DNA of 64,000 nt from Vespa crabro (lineage: Eukaryota; Arthropoda; Insecta; Hymenoptera; Vespidae), in contig NC_060959.1 of assembly GCF_910589235.1 (NCBI RefSeq), positions 7,924,616 to 7,988,615 on the forward strand, read 5' to 3'. The first letter of the stretch is position 1. Each line of letters begins with the position of its first letter. Position numbers and translations under genes: made by a program. The notes under the pieces were generated by a model, which made no database searches, had not been told where the DNA came from, and saw nothing but the letters and a program-made list of their open reading frames with translations. Shown in pieces: positions 36,963 to 50,700 of this stretch.

Positions 36963-38547
36963 ATGTTTTCTTTAAGAAGAACATTGTTAGTTAAATCTAA
37001 ATTATGTATTAAAAAATTGCACACTTCCAATTCATTGTAAGTAGTTTTTTGTAGGATTATATATTATAATTTTATTATAATATATATATATATATATATT
37101 AATTATTCAATCTTATAGATATAAAACTTAATAAGTTATTTAAAATGTTAAATAATAATATAATATAATAATTGTGTAATAATGTGAATAAAAATTATTA
37201 ATTAATATAACGTTTTTTAGAAGACAAGTAATTTTATTTTTGAAAATTTACAAGATTTTATACTTAAAGTAAATAACGTGTATACTAAATACATATTTTA
37301 TATATTAAATATATGTAATATGTTTTAATTTCATTTATAGGTTATAAACTTACAAATTATTAAGAAATTTATTATTTATTATTATAATTCGCAGATATGA
37401 TGCTATTAAAATAGATGGAAATGAAATTTCGAAACAAATTAAGGAAGAATTAAAAAATGACATTGATGCCTGGGTAAAAGCAGGTAATAAAAAACCTAAG
37501 TTAGTAGCTATTCTTGTAGGAGAGAATCCTGCTAGCCAAACTTATGTTCGAAGAAAGATGGAATCTGCCAATATCGTAGGTAATATATTTTTTAAACAAT
37601 ATGTTATTTGTGTAAAAACGTTTATTGATTTATTGATATAGATTATTCGTTTAGGCATAGAAAGTTATACAATCAATCTGAAAGAAAATACGACTCAAAA
37701 AATTTTACTGGAAAATATAAATAGCTTGAATGAAGATCCATCAGTAGATGGCATCATTGTGCAATTACCATTACCAAAGGGTCTCAATGAAAAAGAAGTT
37801 TGTCAAGCAATATCACCCAAAAAAGATGTAGATGGTTTTCATTTAGAAAATATAGGAAATTTGACATTGGACAGTAAAGGTATTATACCAGCTACTGTCC
37901 TGGGTGTAAAAGAATTGATAGTTAGATCAAATATAAAAACCTTTGGGAAGCATGCAGTTGTAATAGGCAGATCAAAACATGTTGGTTTACCAATAGCTTT
38001 ATTACTACATGCAGATGGCAGGGGTAAATAATTATCTACAATTATATAAATTTCCCATATATTATTTAAAATTTTATAATTCTTAATAAAATTTTTGTTT
38101 CTATACTACCATAGTAATTCTATAAAAATCAAAAAGCTACAATTATAAATTTGTTCTGTAGGAGCTACGGGTGGATTAGATATGACAACAACAATTTGTC
38201 ATATCCATACTCCTTCTGATCAATTAAAACAAATGACAAGACTTGCTGACTTAGTAGTAGTAGCTGCTGGTGTTCCTAGTTTAGTAACCGAAGATATGAT
38301 CAAACCTGGTGCTTGTGTAATTGATGTTGGAATTAACAGAGTAAAAGATAAAACTAGTAATAGAAATATACTTGTTGGAGATGTGGATTATGAAAATGTA
38401 AAAAAGGTTGCACAATATATTACACCTGTACCAGGAGGTGTGGGTCCTATGACTGTTACAATGTTGTTAAAAAACACGTTTACAGTGGCTATGAAAAATT
38501 CGCAACACAAGAAACATTTAAAAAATATTATTTCTGAAGTGAGATAA
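36963..38547 (+). CDS. MTHFD2: Bifunctional methylenetetrahydrofolate dehydrogenase/cyclohydrolase, mitochondrial
   Basis: NAD-dependent 5,10-methylene-THF dehydrogenase and methenyl-THF cyclohydrolase of mitochondrial one-carbon metabolism (insect Nmdmc). Four exons: 36963-37036, 37395-37579, 37655-38023, 38162-38547, phases 2, 1, 1. Exon 1 encodes a basic leader, MFSLRRTLLVKSKLCIKKLH, typical of mitochondrial import. The catalytic-site block SQTYVRRKMESANIVGI carries the conserved tyrosine and lysine; VDGIIVQLPLP and KDVDGFH follow; the dinucleotide-binding part has GRSKHVGLP; and the C-terminal signature is TPVPGGVGPMTVTMLL. The insert GRGATGGLDM before TTTICHIHTP is where MTHFD2-type enzymes carry HERPGGD, supporting this over the cytosolic trifunctional enzyme. 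There is no 10-formyl-THF synthetase domain. It converges on the dynein gene. Confidence 0.94.
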
Positions 38548-38799
38548 ATCTTCTTACCTATTGTGTTATTTTACTCATTTTGTAAAACAACAGATCAGCA
38601 AATGTAAAATAGTAAGTAATAAGCAAAAAATGCACGTATATTTTAATATATTTTGAAAATTAATAATTACTGACATAGAATTAAAAGATTTTTTATTATC
38701 ATCAATAAAAAAAAACATGTTATATAAATTGTCGAATTTTTTATATTAAAGGCTTTCTATTTACATTTGAAACTTTTTAAATAATAAGGAAACATACGT
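38548..38799. other. Convergent 3' flanks of MTHFD2 and dynein
   Basis: Only 252 bp separate the two stop codons, so the 3' UTRs are short or overlap. A+T-rich, with an A run at 38706-38715. Confidence 0.6.
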
Positions 38800-41700
38800 T
38801 CAAATTTGGAGTATAATCGCAACTCCAGCAAGAATCCATTTATTAGGTTTGTCTCGGGTTCTTAAATTGAACGTCCAGACGTAAGTTGGACCACGAGTTC
38901 TTGTTTTGTAAACTGGACATTCATACATATTTTTAAGATCTTGCTTATCTTGTGTTATTGCTCTAATATATACTACTGGCATTAAAGGAAATAATTCTTT
39001 TAAACGTGCATCCGAGATTACACCTGTTTCAATATCCCAACGAGCTCCTTCCATGTATAAATTATTAATGTAGGAACCTTCACGTGGTGGTGCACTATAG
39101 AAACAAAAGTGAAAAGTATCTTATTATTTATGCAAAATCCGGACATTGTAACAATATAAATGATATTTCCTTACGTAACTTCATCCTTTTGTTTTGTAGT
39201 TACTTCGCAATGTAGACACATTTTATCTAAAGGCCATTCATTTTTACGTGCAGTTTGTTGCATAATTGCTGTAAGAAAGGACTGAGGATTAAAGAATCCC
39301 CCTAGCCACACTGATGAAGGAAGCTATTAGAAAAATTTGACATTAATGTATATAGCTGTGTAAATAATAAAATAAAATATAACAAAAATCATTTACATTA
39401 AAATCCGACGTCCAACTAGCAAGTTCTCCAACTCTATTTAACATATCCATGAACCAACTACTTAAATTAAGATTTGAAGGATAAGCTAATCTAGTCCATG
39501 ATGGTGGAACAGCATTCATAAATATATTATTTTGTAAGTTTTCCATTTCTGGACTAATCGTAAGTTCACCCTATAATAATTAAATGAAATATCAAATTAT
39601 TCAAATTAAATATATATATAATAAATTAACTTTAATTTAGTCAATAAATACCTTTAACCCAAGTGTTAGTTCTCCAAGAGATCTCTTTAATTCATTACAC
39701 AACATATTCATTCTTTCACATTCTTGAAAAGAAACAATAATAAATGGAGTACGATCTTCAACCTAGATAATAATTCTATTTAATAATTATTTTTAATATT
39801 TAAATAATAAACACAATTAACAAAATAAATTTTCATTCACTTTGCTCATTAATTCTTGTATATTAAATTCTTCAGGAAGTCTATCTATTAAATCTTCTAT
39901 AGTATATTTAACTTTATCTTCCACTGAAAGACCTCCTTCTGTAGTATCAACAGCTTCTCTTGGTTGCATTTCTAAAAGAGTTCTAAAAAGGTTTTCTGCA
40001 GTAGCTGTTAAAAAGCCTACAAAACATTTTGTTAAATATTATTATAGTATACTAATATTTTATATAAGTAATTTTCAGCTAATAGGTATACCTATTTCAG
40101 CATTTGGATGAAGTCCATATAAAATAGGACTTTCTGGAGGTAAATAATCATCTATATATTGATGATATGCCATATAATCACTATTAGGTGGTACCAAAAA
40201 TCCTGGTGTTAAATATAATTCTCCTTCAACAAGTTCAGGTTGTAAATATTCTAGAAGATATGTCTGACATAATCTTCTGTCCCAATCATCAGTGATGTGT
40301 CCGCCATACATTATTTCTCCAAATAAATATCGAAGATCTTCCCATGGTACCTTTATATTATTCTCCAAATAATTTAATAATACTGAGATACTAATGGTCA
40401 AATCGCCAACACTGAATGGGTAAGACTATAGCAACAGTGACATAACAAAAAAATTCGAATTTTAATTATTTATAATTTAGAAAATTAAACATACTATAAG
40501 CTATGTAAATAGATCTGAAAAATACTTTATTCCATCCTTGTGCTCCGAATTTTTTACGTTCATTCACAACAGCATGATAATAACATAGGGCAAATAAGAT
40601 AGCTTTAAATTCCGTTTCTTTAGTAGCAGAGTCCAATGTTTCTTGTGAAAAATTATCCAGTGCTTTATGTATATTAGCATGCATTCCTGTTGGAGGCTCA
40701 TTTGTAATTTTTATAGCTGACTCTAGAATACCCTGAGAAAAAAGAATATGTTAATATTTCATTGATATATAATAAGCTTTCTTTTTGTATAATAAATACT
40801 TGTGGTATAATTGACTCAGAAGGCGAAGGACTAGCTTCGGCACTTATATATAGACGATAATTTTCATGAGGATCTTCTGTAAGTTGTTCCATTGTTCTTT
40901 CTAATTGTGGTAACCAACTTCGTACTAAATGAATATTCTGTAATATAACCCAATGTCCTTCTCTTGCTGCAATATTCATTGCTTCTTCAGCAATAGGTTC
41001 TTGTCCTTGACCTAATGATACATTATGGAAATTTTGGCCATCCGATGTAAATCCTAATTTTTTGCCTAGTTTTTCTACATCCTATAGAGATGACATTTTA
41101 TTGTTAAAATAAATATTGCCTTAATAAATACATTTAATAAAAGATATCACATACTTTCAATGGATCTACACCCGGAGAAAGAATAAAAAATACTGGCGTT
41201 ATTGAACTCGTTTCCTCATATGATTTTTCGAAAGGTAAAGCTCTGGATTGAACGAATTGTGGACCCAATTTTTCTTCTACAAAGCAACTAATATAAAATA
41301 AAAATGAGATGTCTTATATTATTTAACAAATTGCATAAAAAAATATATACTAAATATATAATCGTTTACCTTATAGCATAAGTCATACGGTCCAATCTCA
41401 TACATCTGATCATGCATAATCTTTGTAAAGCTGTTATATGTCTCCATTCCTGTGGAAATCGTTCTTTTTCTGGTATTTCTGATTCAACAATTTTCTTCCA
41501 TCTTTTTGATGACCCTTCAATATCTCGATCTAAATTTAGAAAATCATCCATTCCACTTAAATATACTATACCACCCCAACCTATATTATCCAAAAAATCT
41601 ACGCGACTGCTAAGATCGGGAACATAGGGAAATCGTAGAAGAAAATCTACTTCTACCGATGATATTTCCTTCATATGCAATAATATCTATAATATCATAA

Positions 41701-44700
41701 AAAAGAATTTTTTTTTTATAAACAACTTATTTATACTATTAATTAAAGAAATTAGATTACGATTATGTTTACTTGTATTGTCATTTGAAAAAGAAATATA
41801 ATCTTGTCACTTTCAAATAATCCTCTACTAGTATACACATACACTAAGTATGTTATACTATCTATTAAATATGAAACACGTTTTTCAATAATGTCAGATA
41901 ATTCTGCAAACTTAATTGCATTTCCAAATACTACACTGAATGCCTTTAATGAAAACTGATATAACATATTAATTTTATAAAGTTCATTTAAAATAAAGTA
42001 TAAAAGACTTGCTCTGGCAGCAACAGGGCGATATAATTCTCGTGCCATATCTATTTTAATGGCAGTTTCTTTAGCTTCAGCTGCTTTAATCTCAATGTCA
42101 GCTGCAGTTTTTTTCGTAGTTTCAAGATTCACCACAAGCGTGATATCACTTAAAATATCAGGCCCAGCAGAAGATAATCTGATAAACAGTCGAAAGTAAA
42201 TATTTCTTAGATATACTTTTCTTTTTTTTTTTAAAAAACACATACATATACAATCATAAAATATACCTATGCAACAAATCATCCTCTAACGCTTTCAGTG
42301 TTATTTTAAACATATTTTGTTGAGTGGTAAGTTCACTTTTTGTACTCTCTAAGTCAGGTCGTTCGACCTTTACTACTTCACCTAATAATTGTTCTTCTAA
42401 GCCATCTTTCGTAACTGTAAAATTTATAATTGTAGTCTGTGCTTGCATTTCTGGTTTATAATGTGGGTTTGCCAATTTAGTTTGCAATATAAGTCTAAAA
42501 TTTGGATCATAATCTACTTCTTTATCTCCAATTTTTATTGCCCTGAAATAGAAAATATACAATTTGTTATTATATTATTTGAAAAAAATTAAAATACTTT
42601 TTAATAATTTTAATAATTTTTTATATAACAATTTTTGCATACCGTCCTTTCCTTATGAAAACTCGACCGAGGATAGGATCCAACACTGCATCAACAGCTT
42701 CCATAATATTTTCTAATAAAACAACTTGTCCATTACTAATAGCATATTCAATTATATCTAAATAATGCCGTTGAGTTAATCGCAATACTTTTAGCTCATC
42801 GCCATATTTATTTTTAATCCATTTGATTCCTTGTAATTGTGGATCAATCATTAGTGGCCATCTACTTGAATTTGTAAGTATTGTAGCATTTTCTGATGAC
42901 ATTGAATCAGCTGGTAATCCTATTAAGAGAAATATTGCAAACATATAGCACATTAGTCATTAGGAAAAATTCTTCTTCTTTTGAATTCTTTATCTGTACA
43001 GTATATCTATAAAGAAAATGTATGACACATAAGAGAAATTTTATGTACATAAATACCTTCATTATTCCATTGAGCAATTTGAGTATCATCTGTTATTAAT
43101 GTTAATAAGTCTAAATCAGGTGTTCGTGGGATACGGATTTCTAACTTATCAAAGAAAGGCAGCCAATGTAAATTAAGTAAATCTAATCTATATTTTCTTG
43201 TAAAACCACCCATATATGAAATAAATGCTGTCACAAGTAATACATCACCAGGTATAGTAATTCCTGATGTTTTCAATCTATATGATGATAAAAGAAATTA
43301 TTTAATATAGTAATAATAGTAAATAAAAATATATACAATATATATTTAACATATACTCACATTTTTAAAGTTTCAGTCCAACGTATTTTTTCTGAAGCTA
43401 AACCATTTACCAATCTATTTGCAAGATCTATAGTTAAACTTGTTGCATCTGCTTCATCCTGACACTTTTGTTTTTCTGCTAATGCTACTTCCATTTTTTC
43501 ACTAAGAATATCTAATACTTTTTGAAGTTCCTATGTATATGATATCCATAATGGTATTAAATAATGTCTCGTTTTCTCATCTCTATTCATTAACTTACGT
43601 TCAAACGAGCTCTTAAAGAATTTAATCTATCCATTGCAATTTTGAGTTCCGCATTAGCTTGAGCAAGAGCAGCCCTGAGAGGTTTTACAGTTTCATTAAT
43701 ATAATGAAAAACCATTATATTTTTTACCCAACTGCAAAGGCCTGCAGCTGCTTTTGATTTCGAATAAATAAATTCTGGATCGAATTCTGTGTTTATAATA
43801 AAAAAAAATATATATATATAATAAACAATATATATTAATTTATACTGTAAAATAGTATAAATTTCTTATTTATTATTGTTTTTATACCTTTATCATTGAT
43901 ATAAGGTTGAATAGCTTTAACAATTTCAGGGTGAATGTTTTCTTTATCATAATTATGTAATGCTGTAAGAAATGCATCTGCAGAACCCATCATTACTTTA
44001 CATGCTTTCCAACTTCTATCTTTTGGTATTTGACCTCTTGGAGAAAATAAAACCAATACTGCTTGTGCAACTCTTATAACTGCTTCTGGAGGTGAACCAA
44101 AAGACTTCAACTCTGTCAAATTGTTCTGAAATTAATTACCATTTAATTCTTTATTAAATATCATTAGATTTTATTACATAAAATGTATTCCTTAATAATC
44201 AATGGTAACTAAACTACAATATATTCACCTTGTTTAAAGTATCTAATGCTGCTTCTGCTTGTTTTACAGCTGGTTCCGCCTTGGCTAAATCTTCATCACA
44301 ACGTCTTTGTCTTTCTGTTACTGTTTCCTTTATTTCGGCAACTTTCCCTTCTTCTTCCGATACTACAAATAAAAAATATATATAGTTAATTATTTTATTA
44401 GATATATATTAATATAATTTTAATTTCACTCACCAAAAGCTTTTTCAACTTCAGCTTTGGTGTTCTCTGCTTGCACTTCATATAAAATTTGGTCAGCTAC
44501 TTCATTCTTTTTTTTCAAATCTACTTCTTGTACTGCCAACACAACTTTTAGCTTATCTACCTAAGAAATGGAAAATATGAAATAAAAATTTTACGATAAA
44601 AAATTCAAGAATATTATTTTATTAATATCTTTTATTTAACAATATATTACTTGATCTGCGCAGCTATCTAATTTTTGTAAACCATTTTGAAGTCGTGTAG

Positions 44701-47700
44701 TCATACTTCCTATTTCAAATGTTTTCTCTCTCAACAATTTAGAATATAAAGATATTTGTTCCAAAAATGATTTGGGCGTTGTATAATTATATCTTTTTTC
44801 ATTTTGAAGATATAATTTCGATGTTTCGTTTACAATCATATGAACGAAGGTCATAAATAAAGAAGCAGATTTTTTATATTCATTGGGTAATTCTTCAAGT
44901 TCCTATTAAGTTATTAGAAATGGATATTATAATTAATTTAATTTTATTATTATTACAATAATTTATACCTGCAAAAATCTAGTAGAAACAGATTGTAAAG
45001 CTTCCTTAGGCCAGTCTTGAAACCAATTAATTGATGTACAATTAACAAGAGCTGGAAACTGTCTCACTCTATTTCTTAAAGTTGCACCAACTGGTGAAAA
45101 ACAAAGCAAGCACTTCAAAAATCTACGAACACGTTCTATAAAAAATTTCCAACAATTCTCTTTAGAATCAATTTGACCTGCTTGTTTTACCTATTACATG
45201 GAAAAAAACATTAACTTTAAATCTTATTACTAAATTATTATCATTTATTTTAATACCTCATTTCGTACACCATTAACAATATTATCAACTTCTTCATCTG
45301 GAAACAATTCTGAAATTTCTCCAGATGCTAACATATCATTTATAGCTACAAGAAATTTTTCTTGTGCAATTTGCGAATCGGTCATCAAAAAAGCAATACC
45401 CATACTTTTAAGACCAGCTTTTAAATAAAGAGTGGCCAAATCAGATTTTAAATCACTTAGAGAATAATCTTTTTTCAATTGTATTTGGAATACCTACGTT
45501 AGAGAATTAAAATTAATTAAAGTATTAAAATTAATTTTTTCACATTGTATTATTATTATTAACTTAGAACATACAAGGATATGATATGTAAAATATACCT
45601 CTAACGCCGATATAAATGCAGCCAAACGTGACAAAGATTGTTTCCCGCTACCTCCTACACCGACCAAGAGCCCATTTCCTCTTGGTGATTCTAATATTCT
45701 ATTGATGCGACATACATGATACATTGCATCATCAAATAACACCAAGTTCATTGCTGATATCTATTATACAAATATATACACTTAATTTTCATAAAGCAAA
45801 ATCAATATTAATATCTAATAAAGTAACCTATTACCAATTCATTATAACTCAATAATGCATCATCAAGTAATTTAATTAAATGATCCCAATCTCTGATTGG
45901 CATGTATTTAGATTCTCCAATTCCTTCAGCAAAATGACAATAAATTATAGGCTTTTGAAGTACTATATTCTCATCAAGTTCCTAAATATAATTAAAATTA
46001 TACAAGATTACGTATAAAAGTTTATGAAAAAAAAAAAGAAAATGAAAAAAAATGAAAAAAAAATAAATATATAAACACAAAAAAAATTGTTTTTATTACA
46101 GGTATATTTTTACGAAGTATTTCTATCAACAATTGTTCATATATCTTTTTATCCTCAAAATTTACTAATTTATCTGAATATACTCGTGTTGATTCATGAA
46201 CAAATAATCTCACAAGATGATTTGGCATTGGAATTGTATCACGAGTAGAATAAAGTATGCCCTGAAAATGAAATTCATTTTTTACTTTTTTTTTATTAAT
46301 TTAATTATATTTAATATTCATTTGAATACAATAATTTATTTTCTTACCTGAAAAATATTGGATAGATCCCTTAAATTAAATAAATAATGAAATTTGATAG
46401 CAGTCGGTAAAAATGTTGTTCCTATCTTAGTATGAAGACTCAATGCTGCATTAATTATTGGTTCTGTCATTTTTTGAACTAATATATTAATTTTATTATG
46501 TGGATTAGTTAGATGTTGTTCAAGCATTTGGCTATATATAGTTACTAATGCATCATAATGCGGAAAACTATTAATAATATATTATAATTTAATAGAGAAA
46601 GAAAGAGAGAGAGACAAGTGTAAAGATATAATATATTAAATATAAATAAGGTACATTTATTGTACCTGACAGCAAATACAGCAAAATGTCTTTGCAAACG
46701 TGGATTTATTGTGAAACTTCCTACTGTTGGATTCATACAAGAAACATATTGGGTATTAATTATATCTTTCAGTATTAACTTCTCTCTGTCATACCTAGGT
46801 AAAAGTATTATTATATATTAATAATTTAAATGTTTAATTTTATATATTAAAATTCGTAATTATTAATTCAATTTTTTATAAAAGAAAAAATTATAAATTT
46901 ACCAATGTCCATAATCCATGTATTGTCTAATAAGTGTATGTGGTTGCACAGTTCCATAAGTATCTATTTCTGGCATATTCATATCATCTATAAAATAAAC
47001 TAAAAGTTTTGTACCAGATGGACCATAACTTCGTCCTGACTTCTTTTCCAAATACTTCTCTAATATTTTTTGTAACATTTCTATGAAAAATTTTTATCAA
47101 TATTTATATATATATATATATATACTACTCCAATTTTGTAAGATAACTTTTTTCTGTAATATAATTTACCAGATGTTGTATAATAATTAAGGGGAACATT
47201 TGCCGTATTATAATTGTCTGGTAATGTTCCTAACTTCTCAGAAATAATAATACTTTTTCCAGATCCAGCACTTCCAACTAGCATAACGGGTATTCTTTTT
47301 TTCATTAACAGATCTATAAAATAACGTAAACGTACAGTTTCCGCCGTAGATACAAGAGATGCCTGTAATATAAACATGTTTTTTTTTAATCTCCATTTAA
47401 TCTATATATATATATAATAAATTATATTTAAACAATATGTATTCTAACATACGATAATATATTAACAAATTAAATATATAAATATGTGAAATTTAATACA
47501 CACTTGAATAGGAATATCCATGTCTAATTCAAATGGTAATACTTTAGATTCCCATGGTAGCCACTTTTTTGTTTCTGTGTCTATTAAATAATCAAAAACA
47601 GTACCAGTTGAAGGAAATCTAATTGTCTTAAATTCACTTTGCCACCATTTACTGAATTCAACTCGCCAATCTTTTAATTGATCTTCAAACATTGATGATC

Positions 47701-50700
47701 CAAAAGCCCAAACACAAGCAAATGCAAAGTACAGTTCATACCTTTTATAAATTGCACGTACATAATAATTTAGATAAGACGATTATACATAATTATTTTT
47801 AAAACAACATTAATTTTTACCATTCTTTAGGACATTCAGGGGGTACATTTTCTTTTATCAAGAAACAATCAAGCAAATTACAAAGCATTTGTAAATGACA
47901 TATATCTGGTAAAGGAGTGATTTTCTTGAACTTAAACTTTAATGTTTCTAATGAAACTGGAATATATTTATCAAATAGTATTATTAAATTTGCTCGTTCT
48001 GAACTATCTCTTGTATCTGTCCAACTCATCACATATCTAAGAACAATATAATGAATTTTCTAAGTTTAATATATATTTTAGAAATATTTTGAAATTTACT
48101 TACGGATTCCAGCCCAAATCTTGTGGATTTATATATAAGATACCTGCTCTAGATACAGTAGCTGGTGTTGCAGTTCTATAAGAATAATATACACTCATTT
48201 ATTTTTATTAATAACTTTTGATATTTAATTTTATTTAACATATATATTTATTTAATATTACCTTAAGTGTGAAACTTCGAATAATAAACGCATTTGTTTT
48301 GTTAATGCAATTCTTTCATTACTTGCTAATGTTAAAACTTTATTATCATCCATTACAGTATTTAATGATTCAATCCACATTGGATCAATATCACCATCAA
48401 ATACAATCCATTTAGGACCATCACCTAACATATTTGCTTGTTCTCTCATTAATATAGATATTAATCTGTGATATATTTATATAAGATAAAATTAGAATAT
48501 AGATTGCAAAATTTAAGTTCAAGTAATATTAATGCAAATAAACATTTAGTAACAAACCCATCCTTCCATTCTCTAGTTGAAGGATTGATAATACCAAACA
48601 ATTCAGCAGTAGTTACAGCTTTTGGATTCAAATCATTATAATATGGTTTAAGTTTCTGATTATAATAGGTTCTGTTTAAGGTTTTCCATACTTGCGTTTT
48701 ACCTGTGCCAGCTAATCCTACAATAAAAACTGAATGTCGAACGTTGAAGAGTTCTTGTAACTGTACTACCTAGTAAAAAAGTTTTTTAAATAAAATTTTT
48801 TATCCACAAAAAAATCAATACAACATAGCATACATTCGTAAATACTTGAAATAGAAAATATCCCTGAGGGATTCCAAACTTACTTTTAATATAAATCCGT
48901 CCTCTGGTTGCATTTTTAAATCTAGTGCAGCTATTCTTATTATTTGTTCAAAATTCATATCTCTTAATCGTGGTACTTCTAATGCTGGGAATAAATCACC
49001 TGAAGTTTTTGAATTTTATTGTTTATATTTAAATTAAATTAATAAAAGGATTGCTGTAAAATAAATAATTTGTTCTTCTTCCTATTTGTGTAATACTTAC
49101 TTATTAATCCCATAAAAACAGGTATATCGTCTGTTATTATTTTTGGTATATTAAAATCTCTTAGTGCTCTCATTAATACTTGATCTTCAGCTCTTAAACG
49201 ATCATCACGTTTTAATTTACCTGCTACAACCAAAACAGACTTAATAGCTCTTAAACCCCAATCATAATGATCTTGTTTAGATAAAAGTTCTCGACATAAC
49301 ATATACAATGTTATGAATTTTCTTGCTAATAAACGGGCATCTTGAAATCCTTCTGCTACTAGCATAATTTCGCATATAAGTTCAAAATCAGGTACAACCA
49401 TAGCACAGGGACTAAATATAAAAATTGGTGTGGTTGTTATTTTAGAATATATATAATAAAAAATAAAATTGTATTAGAGTCCTTATAAAATTTACCGAAA
49501 TAGTGCTTTTAGATTTTCAGGTAATTCTGTTCTCCCAGCATAACCAGGATTCATTGTTATAAACATTCCAACAGAATCTACAAGAACTAATTCTTGTCCA
49601 AAGAAAAGGAATTTTATTTTTCGACTTTTGATAGCATCTAATACACATTTCACCTGTACTGCTACTACAGATAAAACTTCTACAGAAATCCTATTAAATT
49701 CATCAAAACAACCCCATGCACCAGTTTGTGAGAGTCCTTTATACACGTTTCCACATGACTATAATGTCCAAGAAAATTGCTTATTTTTCAATACATATAT
49801 ATATATTAATTACCATAATCACAATATTATATATTTACTTTATAGTCCATTTGCTCTGAACAGTTAAAAACATACACCATTTGACCCAATGCTCTTCCTA
49901 AATCTTTAGTTGTTTCTGTTTTTCCAGTACCGGCCGGGCCAGCTGGTGCTCCTCCCATTATCAAATGTAAAGATTGTGTTAAAGTTATGTAACATCTATC
50001 TGTTAATGGTGTTATCACTAATCGTGGTACATTGCCCAAATATTCATATGCATATAAAAAACAAGCATCACAAATATTTGCATAACAATCATCTTTTATA
50101 TCATCCCATCTGCAATGTAAATTTTGTCATTATTTTGTAAATCATTTTTTATTATCATCTATAAATATTTAACAATTTTGTAAATAGCTATACCTGTGTC
50201 TTAGTTGTGACTGCCATTGAAAATTTGATACATTATCTGCTTTCATTGCTATTAATTTGGCAACCACATCTCGTGCATGCACATCTATTGTACAGATAGT
50301 CATTATTTTTTGTCGATCGTTTTCATTAAGTTCACCACATAAAATTGTAATCAAAACATTAAGTTGAGAAATTTGTTTCTTCAGATAATCTCTGAGAGCA
50401 TTTTCAAATCCTTCTTCTAATCGACTAAATGCCATATTTACTTCAGTAGTCCACCATATTTGTGTACCACATAATGATGGTTGCCCTTCATAATCCATAA
50501 TCCACTGTTCACGTGGCTTTTCATCATAAGAGATAACAGCTTGATGAATACGATGTTTTACAGATTTTCTCATTGCATTTGTAACATGATTTAACCAAAT
50601 TTCAACCTAATAATTAATAACATTAAAAACTGATAATATATAAAGTACTACATTATATACAATATAGTATATACTTTCTTAAGAAATAGTAAAATATATA